Below are positions 53,998-62,721 of a DNA stretch of 64,000 nt, one piece after another (the stretch's first letter is position 1; the number at the start of each line of letters is the position of its first letter). Both the position numbers and the translations under genes were made by a program. This DNA is from Pseudomonadota bacterium (GTDB lineage: Bacteria > Pseudomonadota > Alphaproteobacteria > Sphingomonadales > Sphingomonadaceae): NCBI GenBank assembly GCA_023423655.1, contig JAFAFE010000005.1, forward strand, positions 620,001 through 684,000, given 5' to 3'. The notes under the pieces were generated by a model. It searched no databases, was not told the DNA's origin, and was given only the letters and a program-made list of their open reading frames with translations.

Positions 53998-56900
53998 TTA
54001 TGAAATGGCCGGGTTATTCGCCGCTTGCAGATAGCGGAACCAGGTCGAACCCGCACCAAAAGCGCCCAGCGCCTCCTGCTCGGTCTTTTTCTGGTTACGC
54101 CAGCCGGTCGCAGTGGCCTCGGCATTCGCAAGGTCGCTGCCGCTTTGTCCCAGTTGCGCACGCAGGACGGACGGCCCTGCAATAATCTGGTCCATCGCCT
54201 GCCCGTCTTTGGTGTAGGTCGCGCCGCCGGTAGTGAAAATATCCCAGCTTGCAACAGTGCCGTTCTGGATCTCCACATCCGCATAATTTTGCGGCAATGC
54301 GGCGACATTTCCGCCCGACGATGCAAGCGCGCTTCCGCTCCACAGGATGAAATAATATTCCACCGTGCTGCCCGTATTGGCGCGCGCAGCATCATTGATG
54401 CGCCCGACAATGCGCTTGCGGTGCTGGGCGATGAGCCAGTCGATGACCGCGCCTGCTTTGGCAGACGCTGCCCGGACCGCCGCATTAAAGCCCAACCGTT
54501 CGCCGATCGCCAAAGCGGTCAGCCAGTAACCGATATAGAAATCATGCTGGGCAATCGAATCATTATCACCCCCGACACACGGACCGAAACGGTGGGTCGC
54601 AGCATAGATCGCAAGCGCCTGATCAATTTGCCCGTTCGTCATGATATTCGCGGGCGGATTGTCAAAGCCGGGCGTGCTCGTTTTGAAACGGTCACTAAAG
54701 GCTTCGAAATCCTTGACGACAAAATCCAGCGTTTCGGCACGGCTGTACAAACGGTCCGAATTTTTCGACCCGGTTTTCCAGCACATCACGCGGTGGAGGA
54801 ACTGCCACGCCGCCGAGCGTTCGGCAAACATCCCCGGATACCCGTTTCCGGAATTGAGGATGATATTTTCATACAGACGCGCCTGATCGCTGAAGCGATG
54901 GCCGAGGAACGCAAATTCCGGCGTTTTCCACAGCAACGACCCCCAATGCGGGAATTGGTGCGCGTGGAGCAGGTCTATCTGGTTGGTGCCGAAATAGGGC
55001 TTGCGCGCCGCCGAACCGCCGCGCGGTACCTTGCAGGTGAGCGGGCTGTAACCGTCGGCAAACTCGTAAGGACGACCGCCTTCGATATACCAGCTCCGGT
55101 TGGCCGGACGCGATGCTTCGCCATAGCCGTAATAGTGGTTGCGCAGACCCGCATCGCGATTGGCATGAACCCCCTTGAACACCGGCACACAGCGCCCGCC
55201 TTCAAAAGCGTGGTAAGGATCGCTGGCATAAGCCGTCATATAATCCAGCGCGATGGTCGCCCAAGGGCGGCCGTCATGCGGACGGGTTGCGGCCACATCA
55301 TACATATATTGCCCCACCGGTTCGGGGAAGGCTGCACGGTCATCGCGCGCACCGCCCGGCCCCGTAACCGGCGACCGGCCCGACTGGTTGAACGGCGTAT
55401 ATTTGAGCCACACCGCAGCATTGGGCATCAACGCATCGGAATGATAAAGGCCCTTCCACGGATCCGAGGTCACACCGACTTGGGTTTGCAGCGTGGCATA
55501 ATCGGTCGGTTCGTACGGCATGGAGCGACAATTGGCAAAGCCGTTAAGCTGGCCTGCGCCGCCCAGACGCATATCCCCGCCATTGACCGAATAGCCAAGG
55601 TGCGACGCATAGCCGATGGTCACATCATAACGCGGCAGATGCGTGTTGATAAATGTCTGGTCATAAGCATCGGGCGCTTTCGACCGCCAGATAATCCCCG
55701 AACGCACGGTGCCGCGCGGATACCATTTGTCGGTCGCATTGGTGATCGGAACGTCCCGGCCATCATAGCTGCCTTCAAAAATACCCGGAACATCGGTGCC
55801 GTTGAGCGGACCGCCATCAGGACGTTCGATCATGCCGAGCAGCACGCCATTCTTGTCCTCGATGCGCCATTTATGGGGCACCATATAGCTTTCCTTGCCC
55901 GACGGATCGCCGAACGGATTGCTCGGCATTTCCGCCGCCGTCCAGTCATAGCCGAACTGGAACTGGACATAATCGTCCATCCGCACCGCTTCGCAATAAT
56001 AAGCGATACCGCCAATGACGGGCACCGCGCCTTGCGGCAGACATTCCATCCAGCGCGGTTGGTTGGCGCCAAGCACGCTATCTTCGAACTGGCAATTCTG
56101 GCGCGCCGGGCGCGTCATCACCAGCATATTGGCATGGCTTACCGCCGCACCGCTGGACCAATCCTCCAGCACCGCGCGATAAGCGACACCGGCTGCAATA
56201 TCGAGCGGACCGACAATGACCGTGACGGTCGAAGCCGTGCCGCCGCCTGCGGGCGTATAGCTGATAGTGCGGGGCGGTTGTGCCGTGCCGACCGCAAGCG
56301 CGTCGACATAAAGCTCTTCAATATCCGCCGCGCTCACCGTGCCCGATGTGACCGGAACAAAGGATTCCACGCCGACAATTTCATTGAGCGTCACGCGTAC
56401 CGACTTCACTTGCAGATTTTGCGCATTGGAGGTGTTGCCGATTGACGCATTGCACTGCAATTCCGCCGCCGGTGTCATGCGCAGCTTGAAGCCGATGGAC
56501 TGCGGCGCGCCAAAAGGCACACCGTTGCGCAGGAACGTAACCGTGCCGCCCGGTCCCGCCACATCATCATCATAACGCACGCCGATCCGTTCTTCCGCGC
56601 TATTGGAAAGACCGGTATCGCTGAGCAGCGTGATATTGGTGGTGCCACGGTCGATATTGACCGAAACCCGCCCCGCTTGCCAATGCGTGTTCAACTGGAA
56701 ACAGGCTTTATTATAATCATAAAGCGACACCAGCACCGCGCTCCCCACCGGAACGATGCCGGTATATTCCAACGTAAAGGAAAGCGGGGTCTGGGTGATT
56801 GCAGGATCATTGGTGGTGGGAAGCGTAATCCCGGCGGCACCAGCGGACAGATATGTACCGGCGGGCAGGTTGAAATAGCCGCCCGAATAGCTTGTGCCCG

Positions 56901-57798
56901 TTCCCACGACCGTCAAGCTGTTGGCGGTCACACCGCCATTGGTCTGCGCCGGGGTAAAGCTGCTGCTATTGCTGTCCAGCACATAGCTGCTCGACTTGTC
57001 GGTCGGGGTCGGCGTCACCACACGTTTGACCAGAGACAGGCCGGAAGGCACCGACAGCGTATAATTGCCGCTTGCGCCCTGCATATCAATGTCGAGCGGA
57101 AAGCGCGTGCCGGGATCGCCATAAACGGTGAGGTCATCCGGACCACCGGTGCCGCCATCCTGTGTTTCCTTGACGGTCAGCGCGATGCTTTTAACCTGTT
57201 GCAGCGCGGAATCGGACGTATTGCCCAATGATGCGTTGCACTGGAACTGGCATTGCGGCGTCACCCGTGCCTTATAGGCCAGATTTTGCACAGGGCCGAA
57301 CGGCGCACCGTTACGCAGGAAGGTAATCGTGCCGCCCGCGCCGCCGGGATTATCGTCATAGCGCACGCCGACCACTTCTTCGCTGGTCATCGAATAGCCG
57401 CTAATGCTTTCGATCATTTCCAACGGCGAGCCTTCGCGTTCGACATAGACGCGCACGCGGCCCGGTTGCCAGTGCGCGCATAAATTCATGCTCGCCTTAT
57501 TCCATTCCTGAAGGCTGACCAGCGGCGCATCGTCCGCCGGAAGGATGCCGGTCCATTCCAGCGTCATCGATGCAGGACTCTGCGTCAACGCAAGGTCGGA
57601 ACTGGTCGGCAGATTGATGCCGACATTGCCGCCATCAAGATAACAATTGACCGGCAAGGACAAGCGCCCCGCCGAATAGCTCGCCCCTGAACCGACAATG
57701 GCAAGCGACGTGCCGGTCGCACCGCCATTGGTCTGCACCGGCGCAAAAGGCCCGGTCGCATTGGCGAAATTATAGGTAGATGTTACGGGAGTACTCAT
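53998..57798 (-). CDS. Large tailspike-like protein with duplicated N-terminal domains (spike 2)
   Basis: The start at 57798 (STPVTSTYNFANATGPFAP, ribosome site GGAGAAA) gives 1266 residues. Two LamG/concanavalin-like units share the pattern (P)AQTNGG...SLTVVGTG.SYS.G...LP.G.YL..G..GI.LPT and the later NCxSIGNTS...QVKSV..T(V/L). The first covers about 10-190 and the second about 250-430, so the front of the gene is a tandem duplication. A middle domain (about 450-600) and a C-terminal all-helical part with HFHXY-type strings (DLLHAHQFPHWGSLLWKTPEFAFLGHRF; HRFGPCVGGDNDSIAQHDFYIGYWL) look like an alginate-lyase-type (alpha/alpha)-barrel. It lies between TerL and the host block, behind promoter copy D. 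Confidence 0.8.
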   Translation of the reverse strand: MSTPVTSTYNFANATGPFAPVQTNGGATGTSLAIVGSGASYSAGRLSLPVNCYLDGGNVGINLPTSSDLALTQSPASMTLEWTGILPADDAPLVSLQEWNKASMNLCAHWQPGRVRVYVEREGSPLEMIESISGYSMTSEEVVGVRYDDNPGGAGGTITFLRNGAPFGPVQNLAYKARVTPQCQFQCNASLGNTSDSALQQVKSIALTVKETQDGGTGGPDDLTVYGDPGTRFPLDIDMQGASGNYTLSVPSGLSLVKRVVTPTPTDKSSSYVLDSNSSSFTPAQTNGGVTANSLTVVGTGTSYSGGYFNLPAGTYLSAGAAGITLPTTNDPAITQTPLSFTLEYTGIVPVGSAVLVSLYDYNKACFQLNTHWQAGRVSVNIDRGTTNITLLSDTGLSNSAEERIGVRYDDDVAGPGGTVTFLRNGVPFGAPQSIGFKLRMTPAAELQCNASIGNTSNAQNLQVKSVRVTLNEIVGVESFVPVTSGTVSAADIEELYVDALAVGTAQPPRTISYTPAGGGTASTVTVIVGPLDIAAGVAYRAVLEDWSSGAAVSHANMLVMTRPARQNCQFEDSVLGANQPRWMECLPQGAVPVIGGIAYYCEAVRMDDYVQFQFGYDWTAAEMPSNPFGDPSGKESYMVPHKWRIEDKNGVLLGMIERPDGGPLNGTDVPGIFEGSYDGRDVPITNATDKWYPRGTVRSGIIWRSKAPDAYDQTFINTHLPRYDVTIGYASHLGYSVNGGDMRLGGAGQLNGFANCRSMPYEPTDYATLQTQVGVTSDPWKGLYHSDALMPNAAVWLKYTPFNQSGRSPVTGPGGARDDRAAFPEPVGQYMYDVAATRPHDGRPWATIALDYMTAYASDPYHAFEGGRCVPVFKGVHANRDAGLRNHYYGYGEASRPANRSWYIEGGRPYEFADGYSPLTCKVPRGGSAARKPYFGTNQIDLLHAHQFPHWGSLLWKTPEFAFLGHRFSDQARLYENIILNSGNGYPGMFAERSAAWQFLHRVMCWKTGSKNSDRLYSRAETLDFVVKDFEAFSDRFKTSTPGFDNPPANIMTNGQIDQALAIYAATHRFGPCVGGDNDSIAQHDFYIGYWLTALAIGERLGFNAAVRAASAKAGAVIDWLIAQHRKRIVGRINDAARANTGSTVEYYFILWSGSALASSGGNVAALPQNYADVEIQNGTVASWDIFTTGGATYTKDGQAMDQIIAGPSVLRAQLGQSGSDLANAEATATGWRNQKKTEQEALGAFGAGSTWFRYLQAANNPAIS

Positions 57799-57963
57799 GC
57801 GTTTCTCCATCGAAGCGTAAGCGACCATGCCGCCCGCCCCCCACGGGGGTCGCGGACAGACGGCATGGTCCGGACAATACATCCGGACATTTTGATACGC
57901 GCCGCTCCCCGCCCGTCGGGGCGCGCAAAGAGGCGCGCCCACGGCCCGCCTGATACAGGCCGT

Positions 57964-58119
57964 TCAGGACCGGGACCGGTCAAAGGCACAGGCCGACACC
58001 CCGCTGCCCGCCCCTCCCATGCGCCACCCCAAAGCGGCACAGCAGAAAAAGCAGGACATAAGGATAAAGCCCGCCCCCGACGGCAGCCACAAAACTGCCC
58101 CGACCCACGGAATCACCAT
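57964..58119 (-). CDS. Possible 51-residue cysteine-rich hydrophobic protein
   Basis: An ATG at 58119 preceded by AGGGGA (10-base spacing) opens 51 codons. The product is mostly hydrophobic with four cysteines in a row of helices (GFILMSCFFCCAALGWRMGG), a holin-like size and shape. The predicted -10 box of promoter copy D ends only about 17 bases upstream, which would leave a very short leader. It is kept as a low-confidence call. Confidence 0.35.
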   Translation of the reverse strand: MVIPWVGAVLWLPSGAGFILMSCFFCCAALGWRMGGAGSGVSACAFDRSRS

Positions 58120-58135
58120 GTCTGAATGTTCCCCT

Positions 58136-58189
58136 GATATAAGAAGCCGAGGTTAATTTGTCAATTTTAAAATAACCTGTTTGGTTATT
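58136..58189 (-). promoter_or_regulatory. Shared GTA promoter module, copy D (tailspike 2)
   Basis: On the minus strand: the best inverted repeat of the four, AATAACC-n5-GGTTATT (plus-strand arms 58171-58177 and 58183-58189), then TTGACA (58164-58159), 17 bp, TATATC (58141-58136). It points to tailspike 2. Confidence 0.85.
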
Positions 58190-58422
58190 TTAAACTATAA
58201 CGCGCTGTCCCGTCACCGGCTGCGCAGGCTGCACAGACCACGAAAATTATCCCCACGCACGCATCACCAAGCTCATTCTCTCTCTTCCTCTATTTTTGCA
58301 CCAATTCCACACCGCAAATCCTTTTCACCCGATATGGACATAAGATGTTATTTTTGTTGAAATAAAAATAATATGCGGACATTAACACATATGTAGAATT
58401 CGCAAAAAAGGGGGCATAACAG

Positions 58423-59061
58423 ATGCAGAAGATTATTTATTTCAATATTGGCTGGATGAAATTTTATAACGGCCCGGCTGCAGATGATCCGACGTTGGGC
58501 GCGCACGGCTATCTCGCCGACAAAAAGCATGGGCATGAAGCGTCGAACTTTAAAAAAACGTCAGATAATAAGGCTCAGGGATATCGCCCTCCCGGCACTG
58601 ATGATGCCGTAAATATCAAAAGGCTGGGCGCGAAGCCGTCAGACGAAAAAATCGACAATGTGCTTGTCGTCTGGATTGCGCGCCATCCGAAATCCAATGT
58701 CACGCAAATTGTCGGATGGTATCGCAACGCAACCGTTTACCGCCACTGTCGTCAAGGAGAATTCACGATAAACGGATCTCGTGTCTATCATGCTGCAACC
58801 TGTGCCTACAAGGACGCCTATTGTATTCCCGAAGATGCACGCAGCTTCCAAATCATGAGCAGCCGCCAAAAGCCCGGTGCAGGATTCGGCCAAAAGCCGA
58901 CATGGTATGGTGCCCCTGCCGTCGACAAAAAAGTCATCCGCTATATCGACAATTATGATGCGCGCATGGCGAACGCCAAAAAGAATAAATCCGGTAGCGG
59001 AAAAATCACCACGCAATATGGACCCGGAAGCCCGCAAGATTATCGAGGAGAAAGCCGTTAA
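58423..59061 (+). CDS. EVE/PUA-like protein paired with a DUF3883 gene
   Basis: The 212-residue protein opens QKIIYFNIGWMKFYNGPA and contains KIDNVLVVWIARHPKSNVTQIVGWYRNATVYRHC. This resembles the EVE/YTH-like domains found next to or fused to DUF3883 and restriction endonucleases, which can read modified bases. This resemblance is from memory. A pair of Cys (AATCAYKDAYCIPED) may bind metal. The ribosome site AGGGGG is good. It overlaps the DUF3883 gene by 44 bases, so the two act as one unit. AT-richer composition suggests recent acquisition. It lies between TerL and tailspike 2, in opposite orientation. Confidence 0.7.
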   Translation: MQKIIYFNIGWMKFYNGPAADDPTLGAHGYLADKKHGHEASNFKKTSDNKAQGYRPPGTDDAVNIKRLGAKPSDEKIDNVLVVWIARHPKSNVTQIVGWYRNATVYRHCRQGEFTINGSRVYHAATCAYKDAYCIPEDARSFQIMSSRQKPGAGFGQKPTWYGAPAVDKKVIRYIDNYDARMANAKKNKSGSGKITTQYGPGSPQDYRGESR

Positions 59062-59428
59062 ATCGGCCGCTGCACATTTTAAGGCCATCTACCCCCGTTG
59101 CAGAATCGTATCGGTCGAACGGGATGCTGTGGGATGGGATCTGGAAGTCTTGATTAACAGAAAGGTGCAATGGAAAGTTGAAGTTAAAGGCCTGTCGGGG
59201 CCGTTCGGAATTTGCGAATTGACGCCGAACGAATATACACAAATGCGCCACGCCGACCATCGCGCACAATATGTCATTTTCGTCGCATCAAATCTTGCTG
59301 CGCCTCCTCCCGCTGTGCCGGTAAACACCGTTTTTTATCCGGCAGACAAGGGCGAGTGGCTCACGGAAGATGGTGCCATTCTTACCATAACGGAGGCCAC
59401 AGCAGCACGCCTTTCCTATAAGCGATAA
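59018..59428 (+). CDS. DUF3883 domain protein (nuclease-like fold)
   Basis: The start at 59018 (DPEARKIIEEKAVKSAAAHF) gives 136 residues. The DUF3883 core is clear: VSVERDAVGWDLEVLINRKVQWKVEVKGLSG carries the acidic D and the ExK pair (VEVKG) of a PD-(D/E)XK nuclease-type site, and ICELTPNEYTQMRHADHRAQYVIFV follows. DUF3883 (the NO VEIN C-terminal domain) is found in restriction and phage-defence proteins. With the EVE-like partner this looks like a modification-sensing defence pair, which is inference. Confidence 0.8.
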   Translation: MDPEARKIIEEKAVKSAAAHFKAIYPRCRIVSVERDAVGWDLEVLINRKVQWKVEVKGLSGPFGICELTPNEYTQMRHADHRAQYVIFVASNLAAPPPAVPVNTVFYPADKGEWLTEDGAILTITEATAARLSYKR

Positions 59429-59439
59429 GCCGCAAACAA

Positions 59440-59470
59440 GGGGCCGTGCGACCACAATCCGCGGCCCCTT
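59440..59470. terminator. Terminator between DUF3883 and TerL genes
   Basis: Stem GGGGCCG (59440-59446) / CGGCCCC (59462-59468), between two converging genes. The T-run is weak. Confidence 0.55.
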
Positions 59471-60945
59471 CACCCCCACCCCAGCACCCGCGGTCCTGAC
59501 GCCATAGCGTCGCTTAACAAAGCGGTCAGCGCATAGACGAGGGCGTCGGCGCGGTCGGGGGATGTGCCGGGGCCGATATAGCCTTGCGTCATGGTGAGTC
59601 CGCACATTTGCGCTTCCAGTTCGGGGAAGAGGTCGGCATGGGCGATGCGGCCGGTTTCATACCAGACCGACACCGGTTCGGCGCGCGCGGCCTTGCTTTT
59701 ATGCGCGTGGGTGAGCCGGATGGGGATGCAGCAGCCTGCCGCTTCCAGCACCTTGCGCACCATCTCGCCGCCTTGGTTGCTTTCGGCGATGACCAGCCCC
59801 GCGCCCCATTTTTGCGCCGCGCTATTGACGCGCGCGGCCCAGCCGCTCGGCCCTGTGTGGCCCACACTTTCATCAGACAGGATGACCGCGCGGTAAGGAT
59901 GCGGCGAAATAGCCGGTAACAGGCCCTGCGATAAGCCCGGCGGCGCCCCATAGCGGCTGTCCCCGCCTTGCAGCGCGCCCCCTTCATCGGCTTCCGGATC
60001 AAGCAGCGCGGCGACAATAATCCCGCATGCATCGCCATTGCCGGTCGTCGCCGGGTCGACCCCGATTACCACCCGCCGCCAAGGCAAGCCCGGATCATAG
60101 CGCGCGCGTGCCGCGTGCAACAAAGCGGGCGTCCACAGCGCATTGTCCGCGCCCTCCAACAGCTCGCCATCAAGCTCCTGCCGCCCGATCCGGCTATCGC
60201 CATAATCGTCGCGCAGCGCGGTGCGGGCCGATACCGGCAAGCAGGTGCGGTTATCGTCCATCCGCCCGCTGCTGATAATCACCGAAGCCTTGTTATCGGC
60301 ATCGCGCACCAGATCGCTGACCAAGGTGCAATAGCGCGGCGTTGTGGTCGCCAGCACACGCGGACGCAGGCCCAGCCGCAATCCCAACCGCAAATTCATC
60401 CACGCCCGCTTGCCATGCGGCCATTTGGCGATTTCGTCGCACCACGCATAATGATGTTGCGGCCCGCGCAGCGCATCGGGTTCCGCCGCGCCATAAATGA
60501 AAGCGCGCGCGCCATTGGGCCAGCTGAGCTGGCGCAGGCTCGGCTCCCAGGTCGGCGCATCGTCGGGATGCGCGGCATACAGGGCGAGCAGCCCGCTTTC
60601 GCCTTCGACCATGACACTGCGCGCTTCGTGGAGGCTGGCGGCAACAAGCGCGATCCGCATATGGCTTTTCGGTCCGCGATGATGCGGGTCGCCGACAAGC
60701 TGGCGCACCCATTCGGCGCCGGCGCGTGTCTTTCCAAAGCCGCGCCCCGCCATCATCACCCACACATCCCAGTTGCGCCGGTGCGGAATTTGCGAGCGCC
60801 GCGCGGTCATCGCCCAACTGCCCAGCACCGCCGCCGCCTCGTCGGGCGCCGCGTCCAGCGCATAGGCAAGCGCGGTCGCAATATCTTGAGGCTCGACCTT
60901 GGCATCCAGAAAACTCGGACGCGGATCATGGGGTAGACGCGGCAT
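59470..60945 (-). CDS. GTA g2-like terminase large subunit
   Basis: The start at 60945 gives 491 residues. The ATPase Walker A (MMAGRGFGKTRAGAEWV) is at about 64-80 and Walker B (HHYAWCDEIAKW) at about 180. The nuclease domain has VVIGVDPATTGNGDACG and AVILSDESVGHTG, and the closing PDRADALVYALTALL. It cuts and pumps DNA into the head. TerS is not adjacent: a membrane-protein gene and repeats lie between them. Confidence 0.95.
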   Translation of the reverse strand: MPRLPHDPRPSFLDAKVEPQDIATALAYALDAAPDEAAAVLGSWAMTARRSQIPHRRNWDVWVMMAGRGFGKTRAGAEWVRQLVGDPHHRGPKSHMRIALVAASLHEARSVMVEGESGLLALYAAHPDDAPTWEPSLRQLSWPNGARAFIYGAAEPDALRGPQHHYAWCDEIAKWPHGKRAWMNLRLGLRLGLRPRVLATTTPRYCTLVSDLVRDADNKASVIISSGRMDDNRTCLPVSARTALRDDYGDSRIGRQELDGELLEGADNALWTPALLHAARARYDPGLPWRRVVIGVDPATTGNGDACGIIVAALLDPEADEGGALQGGDSRYGAPPGLSQGLLPAISPHPYRAVILSDESVGHTGPSGWAARVNSAAQKWGAGLVIAESNQGGEMVRKVLEAAGCCIPIRLTHAHKSKAARAEPVSVWYETGRIAHADLFPELEAQMCGLTMTQGYIGPGTSPDRADALVYALTALLSDAMASGPRVLGWG

Positions 60946-61147
60946 GGAACGGATTCCTTTATGTGGGGGGCTTGGGAATATGTGGGTGACTTGGGAAGTA
61001 AATGAGAGAGGGTTCACGCGCGGGGTTTCGGACAGGCTGCGCGGTCGTGCCGGACAATAGATTCACGCGAAGACGCGAAGACGCGAAGGCGCGGAGGGGG
61101 CTGCCGCACAGTCTGGTGAAGGCGTCAGAGTGGAATGCCTGAAAATC

Positions 61148-61275
61148 CTTCCCTGACAAGGGGAGGTGGCATTTGCGTCAGCAAATGACGGAGGGGTGAT
61201 GCCCCATCGAGAGGGGAACACCCCTCCGACACGCGCTTACGCGCGCGCCACCTCCCCTTTTGAGGGGAGGATTAT
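61148..61275. repeat. Palindromic repeat upstream of TerL
   Basis: Arms CCTTCCCTGACAAGGGGAGG and CCTCCCCTTTTGAGGGGAGG, with GGTGG..GACGGAGGGGTG inside and CACCCCTCCG on the other side. Same family as 32951-33081. Confidence 0.85.
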
Positions 61276-61434
61276 GGAGGACTCCGCGCGGACATCCTCA
61301 CGGAAATACTCCACGCCCTCACAGGACCACAGCGCCCCAATCTCCGCGCGAACTCCTGAAAAACACTTCCAAAGAATCACCTCGCCAACAGCATCAAGCC
61401 ACGTCCGCGCAAAACCCGTCACCCGCACGGGCAA
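61237..61434 (-). CDS. Possible 65-residue protein reading into a repeat (low confidence)
   Basis: A TTG at 61434 with AGGACGG upstream opens 65 codons with protein-like composition (VTGFARTWLDAVGEVILWKC; EGVEYFREDVRAESSI). The last dozen residues and the stop come from the palindromic repeat, so the frame may be a gene truncated by repeat insertion. Strand and place fit the GTA operon just upstream of TerL. No family is recognised. Confidence 0.3.
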   Translation of the reverse strand: MPVRVTGFARTWLDAVGEVILWKCFSGVRAEIGALWSCEGVEYFREDVRAESSIILPSKGEVARA

Positions 61435-61585
61435 CCCGTCCTATCCGCGACACCAAAGCACCCCATGCAACCGCCACCGCATCAACCGCTTACCGCACCT
61501 GCGTCCATAGCGTGCGCGGGCGCATTTTTGTCCGGACAGGACAGCCCTTGCATAATCGCCCGCCTTATGACAAACTCCCTGAATT

Positions 61586-62461
61586 ATGGGAGAAATGACG
61601 GCTGGACTGGCCCCGATGCCAGCGACCGGACCGGCGCACCGTATGCGCCAGATTTTAATCGCGGTGATGATCATCGCCTTTGCCCTGAGCCTTGTTCCGG
61701 GTGTGGCGGCCAGTGCGCCGCAAGCGCCTTTCGCGCTATTCATCGTCAGTATCGCCGCCGCGATCGGCCAGGCCTTTGTCGGCTGGCGCGATGATGCGGC
61801 CTATACCGCGCGCCATTTTCGCGGGCGCTGGACGTTGAGCCTCACCGCTTTGGTGCCGGTCCTCTTCTTTTGCGGGCTGATTTTCCGGATCATTGCCGCG
61901 CGCGATATGCTTGCGGCGCTGGTGGTGACGGGGCTGGTGCTGGGCGCGATGGTGCTCTGCCTTGTGCGCGATCCGACCGGAGACGCGGCCTGCGGAGCCG
62001 ACGCCGAAGCGCAGGATATATGCCGCACCCGCGCCCGATGGATCCACCGCACGCAAATGGTCGTGCTGACGCTGATCGGCATCGGCGCGATGGCGCAATT
62101 TTATGCGCTCGGCCATGCGCCGCATTATGCGCTCACCATCCCGCAATTCGCGCTGGCGGTCGGCGGCATAGTGGTGCTGGGGCTGCAAGGCGTCAACAGC
62201 CTTGCCATCGGCCGCCAACTGCGCAATCCCAACCGCCGCCGCGGCCATATCGACCGCTGGCAGGACCTCCTCCCCGGCCTGCTTTTCCTGATCGTGCTGA
62301 CCGGATTTACCGCCTGGTTTCTGGGGCCGGACGGCGTCTATGCGATCGCCATAGGCGCGGTCCTCGTCGCGTTCCAACTGGCAACCATGCTCGCACTGGC
62401 GAATAAGGAAAGGCCCGGTAAGGAAGAGTCCGGCACTGAAAAGCATAGTCCGGCGGGATAG
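61586..62461 (+). CDS. Unknown polytopic membrane protein
   Basis: The 291-residue protein has about seven or eight hydrophobic helices (26-45, 48-65, 82-104, 109-130, 155-172, 186-206, 228-250, 255-275) and a loop with CGADAEAQDIC that may hold a Cys pair. No family is recognised. It sits in opposite orientation between TerS and TerL genes. ATGs at 61604 or 61616 are possible later starts, and all keep the helices intact. Confidence 0.7.
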   Translation: MGEMTAGLAPMPATGPAHRMRQILIAVMIIAFALSLVPGVAASAPQAPFALFIVSIAAAIGQAFVGWRDDAAYTARHFRGRWTLSLTALVPVLFFCGLIFRIIAARDMLAALVVTGLVLGAMVLCLVRDPTGDAACGADAEAQDICRTRARWIHRTQMVVLTLIGIGAMAQFYALGHAPHYALTIPQFALAVGGIVVLGLQGVNSLAIGRQLRNPNRRRGHIDRWQDLLPGLLFLIVLTGFTAWFLGPDGVYAIAIGAVLVAFQLATMLALANKERPGKEESGTEKHSPAG

Positions 62462-62721
62462 GTTCGTCTGGGTTGGCCCAACTGGCGGGCTGCCTGCCCG
62501 TTTAACCTTTCTCGGAAAAACACCGCGCTAGTAAAGCGTCTTCCCGAAAAGCGTCCTCATAAAAGCGCCCCCCTCAAAAATCCTCCTCTTGGCAGGGGAG
62601 GATTTGGGTTCACGCAGAGACGTGAGAGTTAAGCGAGGCCGCAGAGTGGGAACCGCGTAGGTGGATGTGGCTATTTGCCCGTCACCCCGCGTCCTTCATC
62701 CGCACCGTCCTCCCACCGCCT
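62462..62721. repeat. Short intergenic region with a hairpin repeat
   Basis: It holds AATCCTCCTCTTGGCAGGGGAGGATT (about 62578-62605, a partial member of the palindromic family) and a GCAGAGACG-type repeat. No gene is seen. Confidence 0.55.

Larger units (their letters stand above)
57799..58422. other. Upstream region of tailspike 2 and of the EVE-like gene
   Basis: This region holds the leader of tailspike 2, a possible 51-codon frame (57964-58119) and promoter copy D. An AT-rich stretch (58330-58400) probably carries the promoter of the plus-strand gene at 58423. Confidence 0.6.
60946..61585. other. Gap between TerL and the 291-residue membrane protein
   Basis: It contains GCGAAG-type repeats at 61062-61095, a palindromic repeat at 61148-61275, and a possible small minus-strand frame at 61237-61434. 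The rest shows nothing recognisable. Confidence 0.65.

Noticed and set aside
54025..56445. 806-codon plus-strand frame opposite tailspike 2
   Set aside because: It is antisense to a gene with coherent repeats and a ribosome site, and the Arg/Ile-rich translation has no recognisable motif. It is a mirror effect of codon bias.
61062..61095. CRISPR-like regular repeats (CGCGAAG units)
   Set aside because: The units are only 8-9 bases, directly joined without spacers, and no cas genes are present.
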